This document shows, piece after piece, positions 35,452 to 43,701 of a DNA stretch of 64,000 nucleotides (positions are counted from its first letter, which is position 1; every line of letters begins with the position of its first letter). The stretch spans positions 62,001 to 126,000 of the forward strand of contig NZ_JAVKCA010000020.1 of NCBI RefSeq assembly GCF_040222955.1, given 5' to 3'. Position numbers and translations under genes: made by a program. Source of the stretch: Marinoscillum sp040222955. Its GTDB lineage: Bacteria; Bacteroidota; Bacteroidia; Cytophagales; Cyclobacteriaceae. The notes beneath the pieces are model-generated. The model did not search any database and was not told the DNA's origin. It saw nothing but the letters and a program-made list of their open reading frames with translations.

Positions 35452-37707
35452 ATGATCATAGATAGAAATATTTATAAGTATATAATTTATCAGGAGGAAA
35501 CTATTCACAATTCCCTGAAGAAAATTAATGAACAGAAGGGTAGGATTCTTATTGTGGTTTCTGAGCGAGATATTGTTTTGGGGGTGGCTACTAATGGAGA
35601 TATTTTGAGATGGTTGGTAGAGAACGACCTACCCGATCTGTCTCTGCCTATTTCCCTTATAGCCAATTCGAAGTTTAAGTACGTACGGGAATCAGACAGC
35701 CCTTCCAAGTATCAGGAGTTACTCAAAGAGGTGAATTTTTTGCCCCTGATCAATCAAAATCAGCAACTTCTAGGAGTGGTGAGAAGGGATCATCCGGCTG
35801 AGGGTATTGAAATTGGGAATCATCACGTAGGGGATGGACATCCAAGTTTTATTATCGCGGAAATAGGAAATAACCACAATGGCGATCTGGCTCTTGCAAA
35901 ACAGCTGGTAGACTCGGCTATTCTGGCGGGGGCTGGTTGCGCTAAGTTTCAAATGCGGAACCTCAATTCACTTTATGCTAATGCAGGTAAGGCGGATGAC
36001 ATCAAGGAAAATCTAGGTTCTCAATATACCCTGGATTTACTTTCTAAATTTCAGTTATCCAATGAACAGCTCTTTGAAGTGTTTGATTACTGTAAGCAGA
36101 AGGGAATTCTACCTTTGTGTACACCATGGGATGCAGAAAGTCTAAAGGTTTTGGAAGAATACGGCATGCCAGCTTACAAGGTTGCTTCTGCGGACCTGAC
36201 GAATCACGATCTTCTCCGGCAATTGGCTGCCACTGGCAAACCGGTTATTTGTTCCACGGGAATGAGTATCGAAAGTGAAATTATCGAAACAGAGAAATTG
36301 CTTCAAAGTCTGGGTGCTCCCCATGTGATGTTGCACTGTAATTCTACCTATCCTGCACCTTTTGGAGACATTAACCTCAATTATATTCATCACCTTAAAG
36401 AGATTGTCAATTGTCCGGTCGGATATTCCGGGCATGAGAGAGGAATTCATGTCTCCATTGCAGCAGTTGCCCTTGGTGCCCGGGTGATTGAACGGCACAT
36501 CACCCTTGATAAAACAATGGAGGGTAGTGATCATAAGGCTAGTTTACTCCCTAATGAGTTTGGTGAAATGGTTAGAGGAATTAGAGAGGTGGAAGAGAGT
36601 CTTGGCAAGAAAGAAATCAGGAAAATTTCTCAGGGAGAGATGATTAACAGGGTGAACCTCTCCAAAAGTTTGGTTATTAACCAACCCTTGAAAAAGGGAG
36701 AATTAATAGAGGCTCATATGGTCGAAGTGAAAAGCCCCGGAAGAGGTCTTCAGCCCAATGGTCTCAATGCTTTGATCGGTAAGCGAGCCAAACATGATTT
36801 CAATCAATATGACTTTTTCTATCCAAGTGATATCGAAGATGAAGAAGTTTCCAAGAGATCCTATAATTTCAATCGTCCGTGGGGAATTCCGGTGCGGTAT
36901 CATGATTTCAAGGAGATAATAGATGGGACCAACGCAGATCTGGTCGAATTCCATTTGAGTTATAAGGATTTGGAAGTGGATATTCAACAATTCTTTACTG
37001 AACCTTTAGAGTTGGATTTTGTAGTGCACAGCCCCGAATTATTTGAAGGTGATCACACCCTCGATCTTTGTACCACTGATGAGGCCTACAGGCAAAGATC
37101 AATCAAGGAATTGCAGCGAGTCATTGAAGTCACCAGACAGCTCACGCCATATTTTAGAAAATCCGTTAAGCCCTTGATAGTTACCAACGTTGGCGGTTTT
37201 ACAAGCCATGGTTTTCTGACCGAGAAGGAAAGAGAGCAACGTATGGTTATACTGGAGTCTAGTCTGAAGGCGCTCAATACAGAGGGTGTAGAATTGATCC
37301 CTCAAACAATGCCACCGTTTCCCTGGCATTTTGGTGGTCAACAGTATCATAACCTGTTCGTGTCAGCCGCAGAAATCAAAGATTTCTGTGTTCGGAATGA
37401 TATGCGCATTTGTCTGGATACTTCCCACTCCAAATTAGCATGTACCCACTACAAATGGTCGTTCCACAAATTTCTGGAAGATGTTGTTCCATACACTGCT
37501 CACATGCATTTTGCTGATTCTGAAAATACCGGGGGTGAAGGATTACAGATTGGTGAAGGAGAGGTGGATTACCATGCTGTTGCAGAAGTGATCAACAGGT
37601 TGAATCCCGGGGCTTCTTTCATACCCGAAATATGGCAAGGACACGAGAACAGAGGGGAAGGCTTTTGGGTAGCCTTAGAACGACTGGAGCTTTTAATCAA
37701 TCAATAA
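35452..37707 (+). CDS. Three-part NeuB-type synthase: CBS + NeuB/SAF + sugar isomerase-like barrel
   Basis: 751 aa. Residues about 8-115 look like a CBS pair (VVSERDIVLGVATNGDILRWL, LPLINQNQQLLGVVRRDH). About 125-390 is a NeuB-family phosphoenolpyruvate-condensing synthase (IIAEIGNNHNGDLALAKQL, KFQMRN, GYSGHERGI, VIERHITLDKTMEGSDH). About 395-465 is the SAF/antifreeze-like cap (SPGRGLQP). About 480-751 is a xylose-isomerase/endonuclease-IV-type TIM barrel with metal-ligand-like EFHLS, CLDTSHS, HMHFADS and PEIWQG. The NeuB part predicts formation of a nonulosonic acid such as sialic, legionaminic or pseudaminic acid; the barrel may make or epimerise its substrate. Which sugar is made is unknown. 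Confidence 0.88.
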   Translation: MIIDRNIYKYIIYQEETIHNSLKKINEQKGRILIVVSERDIVLGVATNGDILRWLVENDLPDLSLPISLIANSKFKYVRESDSPSKYQELLKEVNFLPLINQNQQLLGVVRRDHPAEGIEIGNHHVGDGHPSFIIAEIGNNHNGDLALAKQLVDSAILAGAGCAKFQMRNLNSLYANAGKADDIKENLGSQYTLDLLSKFQLSNEQLFEVFDYCKQKGILPLCTPWDAESLKVLEEYGMPAYKVASADLTNHDLLRQLAATGKPVICSTGMSIESEIIETEKLLQSLGAPHVMLHCNSTYPAPFGDINLNYIHHLKEIVNCPVGYSGHERGIHVSIAAVALGARVIERHITLDKTMEGSDHKASLLPNEFGEMVRGIREVEESLGKKEIRKISQGEMINRVNLSKSLVINQPLKKGELIEAHMVEVKSPGRGLQPNGLNALIGKRAKHDFNQYDFFYPSDIEDEEVSKRSYNFNRPWGIPVRYHDFKEIIDGTNADLVEFHLSYKDLEVDIQQFFTEPLELDFVVHSPELFEGDHTLDLCTTDEAYRQRSIKELQRVIEVTRQLTPYFRKSVKPLIVTNVGGFTSHGFLTEKEREQRMVILESSLKALNTEGVELIPQTMPPFPWHFGGQQYHNLFVSAAEIKDFCVRNDMRICLDTSHSKLACTHYKWSFHKFLEDVVPYTAHMHFADSENTGGEGLQIGEGEVDYHAVAEVINRLNPGASFIPEIWQGHENRGEGFWVALERLELLINQ

Positions 37708-37709
37708 CG

Positions 37710-38477
37710 ATGGGTAGATTAGTAAAAGTGCTCAAGCAGGGGCTCACCCAATTCACAAACTACAACCGTCCGGCCGGTTGGTTTTTCCTGTCCTTTGTTC
37801 GGGTATTTAGAGCGGGAGGGTGTGAGTTCAACTTGTCCAGAAATCTGTTTCCAAGTGGGTATTATTCTCGGTTTCTTTTCAAGACCTACGAAAGTCCTGA
37901 AATCGTTTTGACCAAAAAATACTTGATACCCACCGATTCGATTATTGAGCTTGGGGCCTGTATTGGGGTTGTTTCATGTATTTCTAATAAAATTCTTGAA
38001 AAACCCGAGAACCATGTGGTTGTAGAGGCGAACCCTGACCTGATTAAGGAGATTGAAAAGAATAGGGTAAATAATGACTGCCATTTCTCCGTGGAAAATG
38101 CCATTGTTTCTAATCGGAAGTTTGAAACGTTCTATACTTATAATATTGCTATATCTGGATCTATGCAGAAGAAGGTACATAACCCCAAACTTATTTTGTC
38201 CAGGGAGGTACAGGTGAAAGGATTGGGATTTCAGGAACTGCAATCGAAATATGGCTTGAAATTTACCGCCCTCTTAATGGATATTGAAGGAGCGGAATAT
38301 ACCCTGATTGAAGAGAATCTTGAGTTTTTGAAAAATTTGAGACTTTTAATTATTGAGTTTCATCCAAATATTATGCAAGAGTTAGATACCGAAAAGTATC
38401 ATGTCTATTTAACAGAACTCGGTTTTGAATTGGTAGAGACTGTAGAAAAAACGAGTGTTTACACGCGATCAATATGA
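37710..38477 (+). CDS. FkbM family methyltransferase
   Basis: 255 aa from the ATG at 37710, two bases after the preceding stop; a longer frame from 37632 would overlap the synthase gene and is rejected. FkbM features seen are IIELGACIGVVSCISNK, VVVEANPDLIKEIEKN and ALLMDIEGAEYTLIEEN. Probably O-methylates a sugar of the glycan. Its stop overlaps the cytidylyltransferase start as ATGA. Confidence 0.86.
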   Translation: MGRLVKVLKQGLTQFTNYNRPAGWFFLSFVRVFRAGGCEFNLSRNLFPSGYYSRFLFKTYESPEIVLTKKYLIPTDSIIELGACIGVVSCISNKILEKPENHVVVEANPDLIKEIEKNRVNNDCHFSVENAIVSNRKFETFYTYNIAISGSMQKKVHNPKLILSREVQVKGLGFQELQSKYGLKFTALLMDIEGAEYTLIEENLEFLKNLRLLIIEFHPNIMQELDTEKYHVYLTELGFELVETVEKTSVYTRSI

Positions 38478-39187
38478 AAAATCTGGCGATAGTTCCAGCC
38501 CGTGGTGGCTCAAAACGACTTCTCAAAAAGAATCTTAAATTGCTCAATGGGAAACCGTTGGTTCAGTATACGCTTGAAGCAGTGGTTGATTCAAACATGT
38601 TTGACACAGTCATACTATCTTCTGATGATGATGAAATACTGTCAGTAGCCGATAAGGTGAAGGGTGTAACACCACAAAAAAGAATTCCTGAATTAGCCAC
38701 TGATAAGCGAAAAGTCATTGATCTCATCAAAGATATAGCTGAACGTGATGAGGTTAAAAGTACATATGATACGATAGGGTTGTTTTTACCGACCTGTCCT
38801 TTTCGTACAGCCAGGCATATAAGGGAAGGTTTTGGCTTGCTGACAAAAGAAGATTACTCCGTGGTGAGCATTACGGATATGTCGGATCCGGTACAGCTTA
38901 CACTTTCAATGAATGATCAGAAGGTAATTAATCCGGAGGCCGTTCTCAACCCCTCTCCATTGGTAACCGGGCAAACTCGATCACAGGATTTTGAAACGAT
39001 TTACAGGGTGAATGGAGGGTTTTACATCGCTTGGCTTGATAAATTCCGTGAACGGGAGAATTTTTTTCAGGGGCAGGTCAAAGGATATTATATTGATAAA
39101 TTGCACTCGGTAGATATAGACTTTGAATTGGATTTTGAGTGGGCGGAGTACCTTCTCCAAAAGAAGCATATTTCGCTGGAGAATTAG
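38474..39187 (+). CDS. CMP-nonulosonate synthetase (acylneuraminate cytidylyltransferase family)
   Basis: 237 aa. Activates a 2-keto-3-deoxy sugar acid with CTP. The signature ARGGSKRLLKKN near residues 8-19 and the LPTCPFRTARHI motif are those of NeuA/PseF/LegF enzymes. It directly follows the NeuB-fusion region and supports a nonulosonic-acid product. Substrate specificity cannot be read from the sequence. Confidence 0.92.
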   Translation: MKNLAIVPARGGSKRLLKKNLKLLNGKPLVQYTLEAVVDSNMFDTVILSSDDDEILSVADKVKGVTPQKRIPELATDKRKVIDLIKDIAERDEVKSTYDTIGLFLPTCPFRTARHIREGFGLLTKEDYSVVSITDMSDPVQLTLSMNDQKVINPEAVLNPSPLVTGQTRSQDFETIYRVNGGFYIAWLDKFRERENFFQGQVKGYYIDKLHSVDIDFELDFEWAEYLLQKKHISLEN

Positions 39188-39234
39188 TGAGATGAGCATT
39201 GTTTGAATATTTGATATTAACCTGAAATAACAAT

Positions 39235-40194
39235 ATGGGAATGAATAAATTAATGGATTTGAAAGAGAGAATCCAGGGACCCGTTTACTCGGTGATGACC
39301 CCCTTTCTTGAAAACGAGGAAATAGATTTTCTCTCATTGGAACACTCTCTACAGAGAATTTACGATGGGGGCGGTAGGATTTTCTACGTCATGGGTTATA
39401 ACAGCCGATTCAGTGAGTTGTCATGGGAGGAAATAAGACTCCTCAATAGCTTTGTCACTCAAAAGGTCAAAGCCATAGACCCTAACAACATTATGATCGT
39501 AGCTGACCCTCTTCACTGCTCCACGCGGGTTTCGATAGAGTTTGCCCGTCATGCCCAGGAGATTGGTGCGGATTTAATCTCAATTATCAATAGAGAGAAG
39601 TTTTACTCTGAGGAGCAGATATACAGACATTACAAAATGATTGCTGATGCCGTGGAAATTGGCATTCTGATTCATGAAATGCCGTTTTTAAGTGGATACG
39701 GCGGACCCATTGTAAACTGGCCAATATCCTTGCTGGACCGAGTGGTAGATATTCCTAATGTTATTGCAGTCAAAGAAGATGCTAAGGATGATGCTTTTTC
39801 GAGGCAAGTCATAGAGAAAATAAAGGACAGAGCGGCCATTGTTATATCCGGAGGAGGTAAGAGGCAGTGGCTTCAGTTTGCTGAGGTGGGGTGTCAGTCA
39901 TGGCTTAATGGTATAGGGGTATTTGATCCTCGATTGGCATCCAAATTCTGGGAATACTACCAGGCGGGAAATAAGAATGCTTACATGAGGATTATCAATG
40001 AGGTTGAAGTTCCTTTTTTTGAGCAGGGAGTGAAAAAATATGGTTGGCATTTGACCATTAAGGCTGCTATGGAGGCCCTTGGAGTGATTCATAGATATGA
40101 AAGGATGCCTTTGATGGAATTGAATCCCGAACAAGCCATGGACGTGAAAAGATTGATTGAATCCCTGCCAATAGATGAGGTAGTTTCTCAGTAA
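39235..40194 (+). CDS. Divergent DapA/NanA-family aldolase-like protein
   Basis: 319 aa, dihydrodipicolinate synthase/N-acetylneuraminate lyase superfamily barrel. The Schiff-base lysine is retained (Lys180 in IAVKEDAKDD). However, the pyruvate-binding GTTGE signature reads GYNSRFSEL, and the PYY tyrosine segment reads SIINREKF. It is therefore unlikely to be DapA and may act on a different 2-oxoacid, or run as a sugar-acid aldolase. Position right after the CMP-sugar synthetase argues for nonulosonic-acid or related sugar chemistry, either synthesis or proofreading/degradation. Confidence 0.82.
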   Translation: MGMNKLMDLKERIQGPVYSVMTPFLENEEIDFLSLEHSLQRIYDGGGRIFYVMGYNSRFSELSWEEIRLLNSFVTQKVKAIDPNNIMIVADPLHCSTRVSIEFARHAQEIGADLISIINREKFYSEEQIYRHYKMIADAVEIGILIHEMPFLSGYGGPIVNWPISLLDRVVDIPNVIAVKEDAKDDAFSRQVIEKIKDRAAIVISGGGKRQWLQFAEVGCQSWLNGIGVFDPRLASKFWEYYQAGNKNAYMRIINEVEVPFFEQGVKKYGWHLTIKAAMEALGVIHRYERMPLMELNPEQAMDVKRLIESLPIDEVVSQ

Positions 40195-40208
40195 GTGAAT
40201 TTTCAGAA

Positions 40209-41678
40209 ATGAGTATTGGCGAGAAAGAATTGTATGAGATCGTTGTTGATATTGAATGCAATTCTACTGTGAATGATTGGGTGTATGAAGGGATTGAAAT
40301 TTGGCCTTTGATTCGCTGCAGTCTGAGAGATGCTTTTTTAGTGAATCAAAGGCGCCTTGCTTCAAAAGGCCAAAAGAAACATTCTGTTAAGTTTGATTTA
40401 CATGCTATTCTCCAATCATTCAAGACGTACAGGTCGGTGCCAAAAACGGACCTGTTAATTTTCACCAGTACCTCAGGGCATTCGGATCATAAGGAAGAAA
40501 AGCCATATGATCGGGTTGCGGATCCTGTGTATGAGTTCCTGACTGACTATATTGATTGGTCCGTTACTAAAATTTCCAATGGGAAGAAACCACCGGAAGC
40601 TGATGGTTTCTTTCCAATGAATTTTATGGATCTCAGGTTATTTGCCAATCCGGTGAAATATATCAGACATCAGCGTGGGGTGAAGAAATACCTGGACTCA
40701 ATTGGAATAGTTGAAGAAATTGAGAGGAGAAGTGGTCTGATTTTTAAGTCTCTCTTGATCAAATCGATCAGCTTTATTCTGGCGGCTCATAAAAGTGCCA
40801 GAAGTATCCTGAAAAGGTCGCAACCCAGAGCCGTTGCATTGGTGTGTTATTATCACAATGTCAACTTCGCTTATATGAATGCGGCAAAATCATTGGGAAT
40901 ACCAACTGTAGATATACAGCATGGCAAACAAGGAATTTATCACCTGATGTACACACATTGGAGTCAAATTCCGGAGGGTGGTTATAGAATGCTTCCGGAT
41001 TTCTTTTGGAATTGGGGAGAGAATTCTAAAATTAACATAGAAAAGGGTAGGAATAGCTTGGATTATCATCAGCCGATTGCTCTTGGAAATCACTGGCTTA
41101 TTAATTGGAAAAAGACCAGAGACATCAAGCCTTCCCTGACTTACGAAAAACTATTGGATGCTTACTCCACCATTGTCCTTTTTTCTCTGCAACAGGACAT
41201 GGAAAATCCTATCCCTGATTTTGTGTTAAAGGTGATTGAGGAAACTCAGCATTCTGTTCTGTGGCTTTTTAGGCTTCATCCGGCCCAGAAAATTGGGAAT
41301 GCAAAAGTTAGGGAGATGCTGGGAAATTTGAAGGTGAATAATATTGAAATTAAGGAATCTTCAGCATTGCCACTTTATCAAATCATTGAGCACATTGATA
41401 TCCATTTAACCAACTGGTCTTCTGTCTGTATTGAGGCGTTGGGTTTTGGTGTTAAGAGCATCATCGTTCATGCTAACGGCTATGATCTCTATGAGGAATT
41501 GATCAAAGTCGAACAATTTTTTTTCGCTAATGATTCTAATAGCTTGCAATCCGCCATGGATAAGATACTGGCCGACACGGGAGAGGTGGATGCATCTACT
41601 CATTTTTTAATGGATATGGAAATCATTAAAGAGCGCACGACGCAACTCTTCATCCATCGAATTTTATCCGAAAAATAA
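40209..41678 (+). CDS. Uncharacterised GT-B-like protein, possible nonulosonate transferase
   Basis: 489 aa, not assignable to a named family by eye. No signal peptide or clear membrane span. The middle contains VDIQHGKQGIYH and a later FRLHPAQKIGN, followed by HLTNWSSVCIEALGFGVKSIIVH, a layout like the donor-binding half of GT-B transferases of the CDP-glycerol/sialyltransferase/capsule type. As the last gene after the CMP-sugar synthetase and aldolase it is the best candidate for the enzyme transferring the activated sugar. Alternative: a capsule-assembly protein without transferase activity. Confidence 0.6.
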   Translation: MSIGEKELYEIVVDIECNSTVNDWVYEGIEIWPLIRCSLRDAFLVNQRRLASKGQKKHSVKFDLHAILQSFKTYRSVPKTDLLIFTSTSGHSDHKEEKPYDRVADPVYEFLTDYIDWSVTKISNGKKPPEADGFFPMNFMDLRLFANPVKYIRHQRGVKKYLDSIGIVEEIERRSGLIFKSLLIKSISFILAAHKSARSILKRSQPRAVALVCYYHNVNFAYMNAAKSLGIPTVDIQHGKQGIYHLMYTHWSQIPEGGYRMLPDFFWNWGENSKINIEKGRNSLDYHQPIALGNHWLINWKKTRDIKPSLTYEKLLDAYSTIVLFSLQQDMENPIPDFVLKVIEETQHSVLWLFRLHPAQKIGNAKVREMLGNLKVNNIEIKESSALPLYQIIEHIDIHLTNWSSVCIEALGFGVKSIIVHANGYDLYEELIKVEQFFFANDSNSLQSAMDKILADTGEVDASTHFLMDMEIIKERTTQLFIHRILSEK

Positions 41679-41787
41679 TCCTCATATCATTATTATTTGC
41701 AAGCACCGGCAAGGTGTATCACCAAAGGACGGTTTGTGCTGATTAGGTTATTGTCGTGAAATGAATGACCTGTATGATTAATTCTCA

Positions 41788-42909
41788 CTATAATGATGAC
41801 GTTGTAGGTGCTGGCTTCAATTTTTGTAATAACCTGTATGATAATTTAATTGATGGCTTTTCTATTAATATGTATGAAATATAGCTGATTAAAGAGATCA
41901 GAATGAATGATACAAAAAACTTCAAAGTGTGATGCAGATCGGTTCTATTTACCTGTTCAAAAACAGCCATATGTAATAGGTAAAATGAGAAACCAATTTG
42001 CCCGATAAATCTTAAAAATGGTAGTTTAAAAAAACTATTCATCCATGGATTGTTCATATATAGAGAAACAGTTATCAAGCTAAATGATAAACCAAATAAG
42101 ATTGACAAGTAGCGAAATCCATATAAAGGTTGGTTAAAACCTAAGAAGTTTTTTGAAACTAAAATGAGTGTTATGACACCTCCAGTTAAAAATAGCACTG
42201 TCGCGAGTATATGAATAGTGAACTGTTTTCTTTCTAAATATTCTTTTTTGAACTGAACTAGGTAAGCGGCAAAAAATCCCAGCAAGAACACATCGATGAA
42301 TGTTCCTCTTTGTAACGTGTTCGGAGAAAAGTAGAGTAAATAATCATTCAGGTTGGCGTAAAACATTATGTATAGCGTAAAGTTTAGGAGTGCCAAAAAG
42401 GATAATAATATTAAGCCCTTTGGTTTTAATAGAACCCACCCGATAATCGGAACAATTAGGTAAAACTGAATTTCCGAAACTATTGACCAAAAAACTCCAT
42501 CCCCTCTATAGAAATAGAGATGCTCCAGATACCCATTCAATCCATTAGATACATAAAGATATTTTGGTGAATAAGAGGTGGAAATTACTTGAACAAGAAA
42601 TACTCCAGTCACAACGATATAATATACGGGGACAACTCTAAGTGCTCTTTTTATGAAGAAGGATTTCATTGCATTAAGAGTAAAAGGCTTGGATAATATT
42701 CCAATACCTAATAAAAATGCCGACATGGTAAAGAAAAGGTATACTCCAATGTGCCCTATACCAAGAAAATTTACATATTCGGCAATGGATTGCTCTCTCC
42801 CTGAAGTATGCGAAAAGAATACGATAAGAACTGCTAAACCTCTTAATCCATCTAAAACATCAATTCTTTTCACTTGTACAATGTCCTTTCCAAGATCAGT
42901 TCGACTCAT
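41788..42909 (-). CDS. Acyltransferase family 3 (OafA-like) membrane protein
   Basis: 373 aa with about ten membrane helices. The N-terminal RIDVLDGLRGLAVLIVFFSHTSG motif carries the catalytic His of acyltransferase-3 proteins, which O-acylate surface polysaccharides. The DNA is visibly more AT-rich than the flanking housekeeping genes. Its start overlaps the methyltransferase gene stop as ATGA, so the two are coupled in the minus-strand half of the glycan locus. Confidence 0.9.
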   Translation of the reverse strand: MSRTDLGKDIVQVKRIDVLDGLRGLAVLIVFFSHTSGREQSIAEYVNFLGIGHIGVYLFFTMSAFLLGIGILSKPFTLNAMKSFFIKRALRVVPVYYIVVTGVFLVQVISTSYSPKYLYVSNGLNGYLEHLYFYRGDGVFWSIVSEIQFYLIVPIIGWVLLKPKGLILLSFLALLNFTLYIMFYANLNDYLLYFSPNTLQRGTFIDVFLLGFFAAYLVQFKKEYLERKQFTIHILATVLFLTGGVITLILVSKNFLGFNQPLYGFRYLSILFGLSFSLITVSLYMNNPWMNSFFKLPFLRFIGQIGFSFYLLHMAVFEQVNRTDLHHTLKFFVSFILISLISYISYILIEKPSIKLSYRLLQKLKPAPTTSSL

Positions 42910-43652
42910 TTTTTGCCTTTAATCTTAATTGCCGCTCTTATGTATTTGCTCGTATTTCTGTTCTTGGATCTTGGTTCACAGAATGAAATAAATTCAAACG
43001 TCCATTTGGGAGCTATACACTCCATGAGGGCTTTATATTCATTGTCCCTCCATCCCGGATAACCAAGTAACTCATCAAAGACAATAATGCAGCCTGGCTG
43101 AAGATGTGGTACAGTTTCTTCGAAAATAAGCTTTGTAGGGCTGTAGGTGTCCATGTCAATATGCATGAAGGCAATTTTATTAGCCTCCTTCAGGTTATTT
43201 TCAATGAAGGGCGGTAGGGTTTTGTCAATCCAACCCTTGATGAGCACCACGTTGGCGTGGACTTTCGGTAAATTCCCCTTCATGTCAAATGTGGATTTTA
43301 CCATAGAGGTACCAGACCAGTCCTCAGATAATCCCTCAAATGAGTCAAAACCATAAATCTTCCTTTGATCATTTTTTCCTTGTAGTACTTCACTGAAAAA
43401 GTTGATTGAATTTCCCTGAAAGACACCAAACTCTAACAAGGAACCCTCCGCTGGGATGTTATTAAGGGCGTGTATCCAGAATTGATCTTTACGATCCAGT
43501 AGAACCGCGCCGGCACCCTGATCATGTATTAGCTGAGCGCTTTCTTTGTAACTAATCCGATCCAATTCATAGAAGGTCTTTCTCGAGTTGGTGACATTTG
43601 AAAGCAGAAAGCTGCTGATTCCATCAATGGATTTTGCGATTTTTTTGATCAT
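42906..43652 (-). CDS. TylF/MycF-type O-methyltransferase
   Basis: 248 aa. The SAM-fold with FGVFQGNSINFF, YGFDSFEGL and the metal-binding MHIDMDTYSPT stretch is characteristic of macrocin O-methyltransferase-like enzymes, common in polysaccharide loci. Predicted to O-methylate a sugar hydroxyl. Coupled to the downstream acyltransferase gene; starts 50 bp downstream of the YfhO-like gene on the same strand. Confidence 0.88.
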   Translation of the reverse strand: MIKKIAKSIDGISSFLLSNVTNSRKTFYELDRISYKESAQLIHDQGAGAVLLDRKDQFWIHALNNIPAEGSLLEFGVFQGNSINFFSEVLQGKNDQRKIYGFDSFEGLSEDWSGTSMVKSTFDMKGNLPKVHANVVLIKGWIDKTLPPFIENNLKEANKIAFMHIDMDTYSPTKLIFEETVPHLQPGCIIVFDELLGYPGWRDNEYKALMECIAPKWTFEFISFCEPRSKNRNTSKYIRAAIKIKGKK

Positions 43653-43701
43653 GTTATTGATTAACTGAGGTAATTAGTTTGGTACAATTTGTTACACCCA
43701 A

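Noticed and set aside
37632..37709. Longer start for the FkbM methyltransferase
   Set aside because: It would overlap the end of the synthase gene by 76 bases; the ATG at 37710 gives a natural start.
39235..40194. Annotating this protein as DapA
   Set aside because: GTTGE and PYY signatures are missing although the lysine is present; only superfamily membership is safe.
41679..41787. Terminator between the convergent glycan halves
   Set aside because: Only 4-bp stems (CACC/GGTG, AGGT/ACCT) are visible; too weak to call.
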